From: Neoscytalidium dimidiatum
Lineage: Eukaryota > Ascomycota > Dothideomycetes > Botryosphaeriales > Botryosphaeriaceae
DNA: 64,000 nt
Assembly (NCBI GenBank): GCA_037367355.1
Contig: CM074701.1
Span: 1,364,001 to 1,428,000 of the forward strand
Direction of reading: 5' to 3'
The notes below the pieces were generated by a model. That model was not told the DNA's origin. It did no database searches and saw only the letters and a list, made by a program, of their open reading frames with translations. Made by a program: the position numbers and the translations under genes. Below, piece after piece: positions 12,231 to 20,810 of this stretch. Positions within the stretch are counted from its first letter, which is position 1; every line of letters starts with the position of its first letter.

Positions 12231-12558
12231 TCACAACTCGTCGTTGGCGTTCTGAGGCTGTTCGTGAGCTTCGTTTGCCAACCGCTGCTCACGCAGGGCC
12301 AGCCTTCTCGCCCTCAACCGCGCCAGTTCGGACTGGATCTCATCTTTCTCATACGGTATCTTATGGGTCTGTCCCTCCTTGGGCCAGAAATCGGGGACGG
12401 TGAAGCGCTCCTCGAGGTTGGTGCCGAAGTAATACATGTACCCGATAGGGAAGAGGATGTAAAGACCGAACTGGAATCATGCGTGAGCCCGACGCTGATC
12501 GATGCAACCGCGGCGAGCGCCAAAATACCTTGAAAATCTCGAGATTGGGGCCGGCCAT
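12231..12558 (-). CDS. PET100: Cytochrome c oxidase assembly factor PET100
   Basis: Two exons on the minus strand, 12558-12529 (10 codons) and 12470-12231, with a 58-base GT-AG intron, encode 89 residues. The N-terminus MAGPNLEIFKFGLYILFPIG is the conserved Pet100 signature: a short polar start followed by one transmembrane helix at about residues 11-25. The motif YYFGTNLEERFTVPDFWPK follows, and then a charged helical tail facing the intermembrane space. Pet100 is an inner-membrane chaperone for late assembly of cytochrome c oxidase. The first exon is so short that automatic gene callers may miss it and start at the internal Met in YMYYFG, losing the membrane segment. It diverges from the enoyl-CoA isomerase gene and converges with the TACO1-like gene. 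Confidence 0.92.
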
Positions 12559-12966
12559 GGCTGCAAGCGGAGAATCGTGGTTGAGAGGTCAGAGGCTGAA
12601 GCGGCGGCGAATGGCAGATGCGACGATTGTCAACGCGCTCGAATGATGTCGCGCATCAGTCGACCGTCCGCGCCGCACATGCCGCAGTCTTCGGCAGGCA
12701 GAACCGATAAGCGGAACGGCAGAACGATGATGCGCGCCGATAAGCTCGATGTGGTGTTTGCCTCGGTTCCCCACGATTCACTAATCACCTTCGGCTGAGA
12801 CCTGGCATGCGCATCACCTCCGCCATCTCCGCCAGACATGTAGCCGAAAAGCCAAATCCCCAACTGTGCTTAACATCTCCCCAGATTTCTCCACTCTTTT
12901 CTATATCCCGCCCCCTTCCCGCTCTTCTCCAGATCTCCTCTAGACAACCTCACTTCATCTTTCACC
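12559..12966. promoter_or_regulatory. Divergent promoter region, PET100 and enoyl-CoA isomerase
   Basis: The 408 bases between the two start codons hold no other gene. A CCTCGG hexamer lies at 12761-12766, about 200 bases before the isomerase ATG. CCTCGG/CCGAGG is the reported core of the FarA/FarB fatty-acid response element of filamentous ascomycetes, which suits a beta-oxidation gene. A six-base match can arise by chance, so this is only suggestive. The last 100 bases before the isomerase ATG are C/T-rich, a typical leader. Confidence 0.45.
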
Positions 12967-13838
12967 ATGTCCGTCAACCCCATCCAGGCCGTGACCTTGG
13001 AGGTCCGCGGCAAGATTGCCATCATCACCCTCAACCAAGAGAAGAAGCTCAATGCTATGACTCAGGACCTGTACTACCGCCTCTCTCAGCTTCTCAACGA
13101 GGTTGCCAAGCGTGATGACATCTACATCACCCTCCTAGCTGCCAAGGGCCGCTTCTTCTCAGCGTACGCCCTGCATGGGTTCCCGTTACATCCCTCATAC
13201 TAACCTCTACCAGCGGTGCCGATGTCTCTATCTCGCGCTCCACTCCCGAGGCTGCAGGCGACCCCAATCGCCATTGGCTCCAGAACTTTGTTTCCAACAA
13301 CCTGAACATTACCCGTGCCTTCTACACGCACCCCAAAATCCTCGTCACCGCCCTGAACGGGCCGGCCGTTGGTCTCTCCGCCGCTCTCATCGCCTTCTCC
13401 GACTTCATCTACGCAGCACCCCACGCGTATCTGCTCACTCCCTTTTCTTCTCTCGGTCTCGTCGCTGAAGGCGGTGCGTCGCGCGCTTTCGTGCAACGTC
13501 TCGGCATCTCCAAGGCGAACGAAGCCCTCATCATGAGCAAGAAGATCACGGCCGAGGAATTGCTTCACACTGGTTTTGTCAACAAGATCATAGATACAAA
13601 GGGAGACAGCGACAGGTTCAGAGATGCAGTGCTGGCTGAGATTGACGACCGACTTGGGAGTCACTTGAACCAGGACAGTCTATTGAGGATCAAGGCTTTG
13701 ATTCAGAAACCCGAGAGGGACTTTTTGGATAAGCAAAATGTAGAGGAGGTTTTCGGAGGTTTAGAGAGGTTTAGTGCAGGTATCCCACAGGAAGAGTTCC
13801 GGAAGCTGGCAAGTGGTGAGAAGAAGCATAAGTTGTAA
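12967..13838 (+). CDS. Peroxisomal delta3,delta2-enoyl-CoA isomerase-like (crotonase fold)
   Basis: Two exons, 12967-13163 and 13214-13838, with a 50-base GT-AG intron, give 273 residues. The crotonase fold is clear: the oxyanion-hole loop FFSAGADVS (residues 63-71, rebuilt across the splice), NGPAVGLSAAL (114-124), and SSLGLVAEGGAS, where Glu151 matches the single catalytic glutamate of yeast Eci1-type isomerases. Such enzymes move the double bond of 3-enoyl-CoAs to the 2-position so that unsaturated fatty acids can enter beta-oxidation. The C-terminus ends KKHKL. HKL is an unusual variant of peroxisomal signal 1, but yeast Eci1 ends in HRL, so peroxisomal import is plausible. A hydratase would normally show a second catalytic glutamate in the loop around residue 115, which is absent here. 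Confidence 0.88.
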
Positions 13839-14354
13839 AGACCTGGATCTTCGACATCTGTTCTTGCAAAGAGCAATGAAGTGTCTCGCGCCATAGGCGG
13901 CATATGGGAATGGGCAAATTCCTTTTTAAGGATCCGAACCACCGTATTTTTCCGCCAGATGCCGCTACCCGATCGAGGCTCGTGATGTCTTTGCATACCT
14001 TGCGACCATGCCCGTCTCCTTGCTTTATCTTCTTAATACAGGATGGCCGCCAAGCCTTCGAAGTGCCCAGAAACCGAGCCGTGTTTCTACATATCAATGT
14101 GATCTTGACCTTAAGTCAGGTCGGAAAGCAATTCACGGTCCCGCAAAGCAGGTAGAACATCAGAAGAGCGGGAAGACGATTCCCTGATACGTGCTATGCG
14201 TTGGAAAAAGTGCTCAGTAGTGGGAAATCGATTACTGGATAACTACTTATGTTGTCGCGGCCCACAAGGTCGACGATCTTGGTCTGCATTGCAGAGTCCA
14301 CCCCAAAAGATGGAAATCCAAGGCTCGAGCTTCTCTGCTTCGGTCGTTCTCCAA
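13839..14354. other. Intergenic region between two convergent genes
   Basis: These 516 bases lie between the stop codons of the enoyl-CoA isomerase (+) and the amino-acid transporter (-). They should hold both 3' untranslated regions. I see no gene, repeat or RNA structure that I can support. Confidence 0.6.
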
Positions 14355-16349
14355 TCATCCTGTTGGGGAATTGCAGGAGAACGGCTGGATGTTCGCATCC
14401 TCATACTGCTGATGCATGGAGTAGATGCTTGCGTATATGCCCAAAATAGCTGTAACGGCGGATCCAAGGAAGTAAACGACATTGAACGAATTAATCAGTA
14501 GCTGTTTCCTGAATCCACGCAGCCACCTCTTCCAGCCGTCATCTTTCCGCACCACGCGACCGGTGGATGGATCAAATCCCTCACCGGGAAGCATCGCGTC
14601 TTTCAGGCAGTTGAAACCGAGGGCAAGGAATGGAGGGAACGTGTATGAGAACTGCAGAATCATGGCCGCACCAACGAAGGCAGACAAGTAAGACACTTGC
14701 GGCACAGCAGCAGCAATGATGAAGGCAAGGGCCCAGTAGACGGGCACAAAGAAGACGAAGATCCATTTTCCCTTGCGGGACTCAAGGGCCGGGAACTTCA
14801 GGACGGTACGGCCGACATTGGCGTAGAGGACCTTGATGCCGATGTTGCCGTAGAGACAGGCCGCGATGAGGCCGGTAATGAGAGCGAATACATTACCGAC
14901 GGTTTGCCAGGCGTAGGGGTTGATGCCCTGATAGGCTGGGTTGTAGGCAAATTGCCCTTGCTCACTGTAGACGACGAGTCCAAAGATGATGTAGCAGAGA
15001 AAGATGAAAATGTCAGCCACGATCAAACCCTTCCAGAAGTCCCATCTGTTCTGGGTTAGCATTCTCCAAGAGGATATTCAACGACATGGCTTACGGTCTG
15101 CGCATCTCAGCCATAAGCTCGCAGAACATGGTTGCACCGCCGTACGAATAGACGGCCTGCATCAGGCCGTTGATATTGTCAACGAAAGTCAGACCGTCAG
15201 GAGCACCAGCGCTAGTCTTGATTGGGCCCTGAGGTATCTGATACGATGCGAACACGGCTTCGTAATTGGGAGAACTGTTGGAGACAATGCCCATTGTCAT
15301 GAAGATGACGAAGAGGTTCATCCAAACGGCAAGGTTGGCAATGTAGCCGAACTTCTGCATGGTACGGATTTGGCCGACGATGAAGCCAGCGACCGTGAAA
15401 ATAATCAGGCATGCCGTAACTACAGGCCCATCGCCGTTAGCGTCGAATGGATTTGCAACCGCTGCCAGGCTGGAAACCTACAGCACAGAGCTTTGGAGCC
15501 ATGCGGTCCTTGTGAGAGCTGTGAAAGACCCTGACCATTCGTTACGATCAGAAGCGTTACACCCAAAAAGAACTGTCCGCTTTGTAGGATGTTAATGATA
15601 TAGCGGAACCAGTTTCCATAGATTCTGAAGCCGAGGTCACCATAGTTCTTGACAGGGTATTTGTCGGAGTCGAGACCGAGGAACTGCCACCAGAGCAATA
15701 CTCCAGAACTACATTGGTTAGCAGATGGATGTGTGGCAGATTTAAACTGTACACGTACAACCCGGCCATGACGGCAAAGACGAAATACAAAGCAACACCA
15801 GGCCCATAGCCGAGCTGGGTCAGCGCCCACGGGACGGAGAATGGACCGAGGATGTCGGTTGTAATCAGGTAGAAGACAGCACCTGGTCCCGGTCAGCGCA
15901 AGTAGGTGGTGGGATGTGAGAGGATGTTTGCCCCATGTCGCAGTACGAGCTGCGCGAGAAGCATGGTGCCACTCATAATCCGAGATGACTCCAAAGGTGT
16001 CTGCTGGTGCGCTTGCAGCGTTGCCGTCTCCGCCAGCCTTCGCCTCGGCAGCTGGCGCGGCAATCGGTTCGGCGGCGTCCGAGACTACGACAGTCTGCTT
16101 CTTGCCGCTGAGGACTGACAGGAACGAGCTCATGCCGCGCCCCTTGGTGGACAGGGTCTTCTCATATTGGCGGGTCCAACTGGCGTAGTACAGGTACTCC
16201 TCGAACAGGATGTTCGGGTTGTAGCCAAAGTCGGCATGCAGGATGGCCTGCTCGATCTGGACATCGGTCGGCTGGGTGGTCTCACGAACCTCCTTGCTAA
16301 GGCGTGGGGCCCCTTCATCTGCAGCGGCCGTCGCCAAGCTCGTCGCCAT
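14355..16349 (-). CDS. AAAP-family amino-acid transporter, MTR-like
   Basis: Five exons on the minus strand, 16349-15932, 15882-15759, 15708-15482, 15419-15095 and 15045-14355, keep frame throughout and give 594 residues. About 120 hydrophilic residues precede a core of about eleven membrane segments. The core matches fungal neutral amino-acid permeases such as Neurospora MTR: TDILGPFSVPWALTQLGYGP, then LLWWQFLGLDSDKYPVK, NGQGLSQL, AGFIVGQIRTMQKFG, and AEMRRPWDFWK. It should be a plasma-membrane proton symporter, though substrate cannot be read from the sequence. Intron 1 (15931-15883) appears to start with GC rather than GT; introns 2-4 are GT-AG. The frame is open as far as codon TTG at 16370, but the ATG at 16349 is the first real start. 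Three GATAA sites lie upstream. Confidence 0.9.
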
Positions 16350-18109
16350 GATGGAATGCCGGGTCGCCAAGAAAGCTTAGCCACGCAGGGCAGAGGGAAG
16401 AATGGAGTAAAGCGCTGGTTGTGGAAAGGAGCGCACGAGGGGAGACGCAAGAAATATGGAAAGATGGCACATGCTGCATCTTGACACGCCAACTGTGCGA
16501 CCACCTGCTATGTCTGGAATCGCCTTATCACACCGCAGATGAATCGCGTTGGTAACGACTGCCCTGCAACTAAGGACGGTTGGATGAATCGCAAGCGACC
16601 CGGATGCAGGGGTTTGCAGGCCAGATAAGTGGATGCTATGGCTTTTTATTTGGAAGCGCGGATAAACAGGGGGGGGTGGGCTGCGCTATCTCCGCACTCT
16701 CTTTACGTCGTAGAACGCCGCCGGATCATCACGGCCTGCTGTCGACTCGACACCAGGATCGGAGATACGACATTAAATCGGCGGGCAGCCACCGGCGGAA
16801 GGATTGGTGGCTACGTTTTTGTATCATTGAGTTCGGCTGCTGGCGGGCTGTCTGGTGATACTCGACATGGTGGCGAAGCAGGTTGCCTTCTTGATTGAGC
16901 TTGGTGGAGTCTGTGGGGTTGTCTCTGGTGCCGTCACTCACGAGGGCCCCTATCGTTGCGCCATCCGTCCACCTTTGTATCAAAGATATCCAGCCGCTGA
17001 TATCCGCCCACCACGTCGCGAAATCGCCTCCTTCAAAGCACTTCTCGAGGTCTGGATCCGGTACGCGGTTCCCTGCAGGTGACCCTTCTCCTGTTCGTGG
17101 CCCACCATCTTCGTTCCGGGTTCTGGGGGCATCGGATAGGACGGGTCCAGAAACATGGTCGCGCCGGGGAGAGAGCCGTCGATGCTGGTTTGCACACGTT
17201 CAGGGAGTTTCGAGGCCGACGACGCTCTTTGATCCCATAGCAGTGACGACTCGATGGCCAGTGCAGAGCACGCCGAATTATTTCGCCTCGAACAGTCGGT
17301 TGACAACCACGACATCCTGATTGGTAGCAGCACCGGGAAATGTAATGGAATCTCTAATCTCTAGTGGGCCACATTGGGGGCCAGATTGATGTGTGCAGCC
17401 GCTCTTCCTGGCCCGCGAGCATATGCTGCAGAGAGTTCGTGTTCTAGCCGCAAATCAGAGCGTCCCGCGTGCCGGAGGATGCAATATCGACAATACGTAT
17501 ACCATGACCATCGCCAGCGATCCGGATGGAGTACTCGAGGAAGAAAGACTCCGTCTTGCATTGATAGACGAGAAGCTCTTCGTCATCTCCGAGCATTGGA
17601 TCAGGTGGAGTACGTTGACACTGCCACAGCAGACGTTCTCAGAAAAGAAAAGTGCCTTTTCCTTGGCGACTTGGCAAGAAGTCGGGAGCCGGAAATAGCA
17701 GTTGTGGGCATGGAAGGAATCCCGGGCGAATCTCTGTTGGCGGCGGCAGCATGGCGCTCTCCATTTGGGGATGCAGAGAAGGACAAAGTCCAGGGGGTAA
17801 TGCGTTTCTGGGTGGTCGCGACACTAGCACAACGAACAATACGCGGCATGCTGCATATCGGATCATCTGGCTCACAGCAAGACTATATAAATCAGGATGG
17901 AATGCTGCTGCCTGCCATGTGCCAAGTAAAGGGCGGATGCGGGGAGTCTTTGTCAAACACCGCAAACTCCGGCGGTCTAAAAAACGTCGCTAAGTCATCT
18001 CAATTGGCCTCTTTAGCCTGTCTATTATACATGCCATGTCCCAAGTTCTATCTTCATCCAGCAGCTCATGCCCTGAACTCTACTCCTTCGGTCGGCCCCA
18101 GGCTGCCAG
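16350..18109. other. Intergenic region upstream of the transporter, no supported gene
   Basis: These 1760 bases separate the transporter start from the 3' end of the hydrolase gene. Three GATAA cores lie close to the transporter: 16525-16529 (reverse strand), 16624-16628 and 16661-16665. These could be sites for a nitrogen GATA factor. A TATATAA sequence is at about 17883, but no coding frame follows it convincingly. Open frames at 17374-18279 and nearby have no domain, and their composition does not suggest coding. Nothing else is recognised. Confidence 0.5.
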
Positions 18110-19231
18110 TCAAGCCAACATGCCCTTCAACGTCGAAACGACTTCGTCGATCTTGTGCACCGCCAAGCTGCAGTGGCCCTCGTCTGGCGACACCCGCAGC
18201 TCAGCATTCGGCATCCGTTTGTGCGCCTCCTTGGCCATGCGCAACGGGCTGTTCACGTCCAAGCCTCCATGCCACATGATCAGCCTACCCTTCTCCAGCC
18301 GCAGCTCATCCAAGCCGAACCCCCAGTAGCTCCCGAACAGCCTCGACTCCCACGCAGGGCCCCTCGCACTCTCGCGCAGCGCTTCGCGGGTGCTGGCGAT
18401 CAGGTTCTGGCTGAAGCCGCCGACGTTCTGCTCCCAGATCTTCCTGTCCGCCTCCGGGCGCCCGCCGAAGCCTTCGCCCAGCAGCTCGCCCAACGCGTCT
18501 GGGTGGTCGGTGTCGCGCGCAGCCACGCCCATCTTCCAGTCCAGCGCCGTCTGCACCAGGCCCGTCGCCCGCGGGGCCAGCCAGAGCAGCGCCCGCGCCC
18601 CCAGCATCATGCCCTGTAGCCCGAACTCGGCCGGGTACAGGCCGCCAAGCAGGCCCACGCCCCTCAGCTGCGCCGACGGGAAGGCGAGCACGCATGAAAG
18701 CGCGTACGGCGTGCCCGCAGACGTGCCGATGACGGCGAATTCGCGGATCGAGAGATGCTCAACGAGCGCTGCCACGTCCTGCGGCCAGTCGAGGATGCGC
18801 CGGTCGCTCTGGAAGGTTGATTGACCCATGCCGGGCCGGTCGGGCGCCACTATACGCACGCCCTGGGCGAGGGCCGATTGGTGGAAGACGGCAGCTTCAT
18901 GGCGCGAGCCCGGAAAGCCGTGGAAGTAGAGGATGGTGGGTGGAGCGGGCGACGCGTCGGAGACGCCGTAGACGGCGTAGGAAAGCGTGCGGCCGTCGGG
19001 CAGGTCCAGCGCGTGCACGTCGTTGATGGCCATGGCAACGGGCAGAGACGAGAGAACGGGCTGAGCTGTGCTTCCCGCCGTGCTAGCTGAGGTGGCCGCA
19101 GCTGGTATTTGAAGCAGCATGAAACATGGCTGGCTTGCGGCCAAGGCGTGGCCGAGCGTTGCTCTGCGCGGCGCGAGGTGATCCTCCGGCCCGCACGGCT
19201 TGGTGGAGCGAAACACGGCACTGCGCATCAT
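18110..19231 (-). CDS. Alpha/beta hydrolase
   Basis: An intronless frame of 373 residues. The alpha/beta hydrolase elements are in order: HGFPGSR (104-110, oxyanion region), DRPGMGQS (131-138), the nucleophile elbow GTSAG with Ser171, the acid in HGGLDVNSP (Asp325), and the catalytic His353 in DEGHCSL. The core begins at about residue 70 (DVHALDLPDGRTLSYAVYG). The preceding 66 residues are Ser/Ala/Arg-rich and may be a targeting peptide or simply untranslated. An ATG at 19033 (residue 67, MAINDVHALD) is the more conventional start, and ATGs at 19231 and 19120 are alternatives. The substrate is unknown; esterase, epoxide hydrolase-like or haloperoxidase-like relatives are all possible. The start lies about 160 bases from the RIP-mutated island, so its promoter must be short or reach into the repeats. 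Confidence 0.85.
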   Translation of the reverse strand: MMRSAVFRSTKPCGPEDHLAPRRATLGHALAASQPCFMLLQIPAAATSASTAGSTAQPVLSSLPVAMAINDVHALDLPDGRTLSYAVYGVSDASPAPPTILYFHGFPGSRHEAAVFHQSALAQGVRIVAPDRPGMGQSTFQSDRRILDWPQDVAALVEHLSIREFAVIGTSAGTPYALSCVLAFPSAQLRGVGLLGGLYPAEFGLQGMMLGARALLWLAPRATGLVQTALDWKMGVAARDTDHPDALGELLGEGFGGRPEADRKIWEQNVGGFSQNLIASTREALRESARGPAWESRLFGSYWGFGLDELRLEKGRLIMWHGGLDVNSPLRMAKEAHKRMPNAELRVSPDEGHCSLAVHKIDEVVSTLKGMLA

Positions 19232-19729
19232 CTGCCCAGCGCGCCGTGCCTCGACACAAGAGCGGTCCTACCTCCCAATCTATCGCAAGCCATCCCGCTC
19301 CCGTCGTGCAGCTGGAAGCCGGTGTTGCGTAATTGCCCCAGTTTTCAGACTCTGCCCTGCCCCTTTCGGCAGTCCTTGCGAGCGCCGTTGTAAGAAGGCC
19401 TCCTATTAGACACTAGACTATAGAGAGATAGACAGACTATAGACTATCGAATAAAGTAGGCTACTAGCGTTCTACCGGCTATCTTAAAAATCGTATCTAT
19501 AAGAAGTATATAGTAGATAGATAGAAAATTAAAAGAAATCTAAAGAGTTTCTAACTATAATAAGACGACCTAAGATATATTTTATATATATTATTTTTTT
19601 TATCTTATAATATCCTATATTCTAAAATTAGAGAAGGTATTTTATATTAAGTAAAAAATTAGCGCCGCGCTAATTAGTATTATAATATATAAAAAAAAAT
19701 AATAGAGTAATCTACTCTATAATAATAGA
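19232..19729. other. Boundary between gene DNA and RIP-mutated AT-rich island
   Basis: The first 160 bases have normal composition. From about 19390 the sequence changes abruptly to AT-rich DNA almost without CpA and TpG, beginning around the run of TAGACTATAG-like words. No transposon domain or terminal repeat is recognisable up to 19729, so this may be an older, unidentified repeat or unique DNA mutated by leakage from neighbouring repeats. Confidence 0.6.
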
Positions 19730-19743
19730 TTACTATTTAAATA

Positions 19744-20175
19744 TTTATTTATTTATTTATTTATTCGTTTAACGTCCTTATGTAAGCTAAGCTTATAAAA
19801 GACGGCTAGTCTACTAACGTATCTAGTCCGGTATTTCGACCGGGGTTTTTATTCGTGTTTTCTTCGGGAAGGAGTCTAGAAATAGTAGGGGCTAAGCCAG
19901 TGCTTTTTAGAAAGAAATAGAAAAGTAAGTAGAGGAGTAGGCGAAGTAGAAAATACCGCTAAAGAGAATAAAATAGAAAAGAACGTTTTCTTTATAGAGA
20001 GAGACTTAAGTTAGTTTTTCGAAAGTACGTATTTAGGCTTCCGTCGAAGTAAGTTCTAATAGCCACTTTCGGGTAGCTATTTTAGTTGTCGATAGAAAGC
20101 TTAGGAGAGCCTTTCGTCCTTCTTCGATATTAAAAACAAGGTCTAGAGAGGGATTTTTCGTTTCTAGACTAGTAT
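19744..20175 (-). mobile_element. LINE-f1: 5'-truncated LINE copy with target duplication
   Basis: A short 3' end of the island's LINE, about 430 bases, in reverse orientation. It begins with the reversed tail of TTTA repeats followed by TTCGTTTAACGTCC, and runs to the end of the coding region, stopping at CTAGACTAG. It is flanked by a 14-base direct repeat, TTACTATTTAAATA, at 19730-19743 and 20176-20189. This is the target duplication expected for target-primed reverse transcription with 5' truncation. Its 3' end sequence is close to that of LINE-a and differs mainly by C/T and G/A changes. Confidence 0.85.
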
Positions 20176-20196
20176 TTACTATTTAAATAAATATAA

Positions 20197-20363
20197 TTAA
20201 TAATATTTATTTATTTATTTATTTATTCGTTTAACGTTCTTATATAAGCTAAGCTTATAAAAGACGGCTAGTCTACTAATATATCTAGTCTAATATTTTA
20301 ATTAAGATTTTCTTCTAATTTTCTTTAAGAAGGAGTCTAGAAATAGTAGAAGCTAAGCTAGTA
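20197..20363 (-). mobile_element. LINE-f2: very short 5'-truncated LINE copy
   Basis: About 165 bases of the same LINE 3' end in reverse orientation: TTTA tail, then TTCGTTTAACGTTC, stopping within the GCTAAGCTAGTA stretch. It is more heavily mutated than LINE-f1. Its truncated end abuts the tail of the next copy (LINE-c) without a visible spacer. I see no clear target duplication. Confidence 0.75.
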
Positions 20364-20364
20364 T

Positions 20365-20397
<33 letters not shown>

Positions 20398-20810
20398 GTT
20401 CTTATATAAGCTAAGTTTATAAAAGATAGCTAGTCTACTAATATATTTAGTTTAATATTTTAACTAAGATTTTATTCTAATTTTCTTTAAGAAGGAGTCT
20501 AGAAATAGTAGAGGCTAAGCTAGTACTTTTTAGAAAAAAAATAAGAAAGTAAGTAGAAGAGTAGAAGGAGTAGAAAATAACGCTAAGAAAAATAGAAGAG
20601 GATATTTCTTTATAAAGAGAGACTAAAGTTAGTTTTTTAAAAGTACGTATTTAGGCTTCTATTAAAATAAGTTCTAATAGCTATTTTTAGATAGCTATTT
20701 TAGTTATTAATAGAAAGCTTAGAAGAGCCTTTCGTCTATCTTTAATATTAAAAATAAGATCTAGAGAGGGGTTTTTTATTTTTAGACTAGTATATATATC
20801 TTTTCTTTTA

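Noticed and set aside
17880..17890. TATATAAATC motif that could be a promoter
   Set aside because: No convincing coding frame or leader follows; a single TATA-like word is not enough.
17374..18279. 301-codon plus-strand open frame
   Set aside because: Overlaps the hydrolase gene on the other strand at its 3' end, has no recognisable domain, and its composition resembles reverse-frame translation.
19744..19768. Regularly spaced TTTA repeats (also at about 20200, 20364, 28997 and, as AATA, near 26925 and 62690) as a possible CRISPR or microsatellite array
   Set aside because: They are the 3' tails of LINE copies, each followed by the same LINE 3' end.
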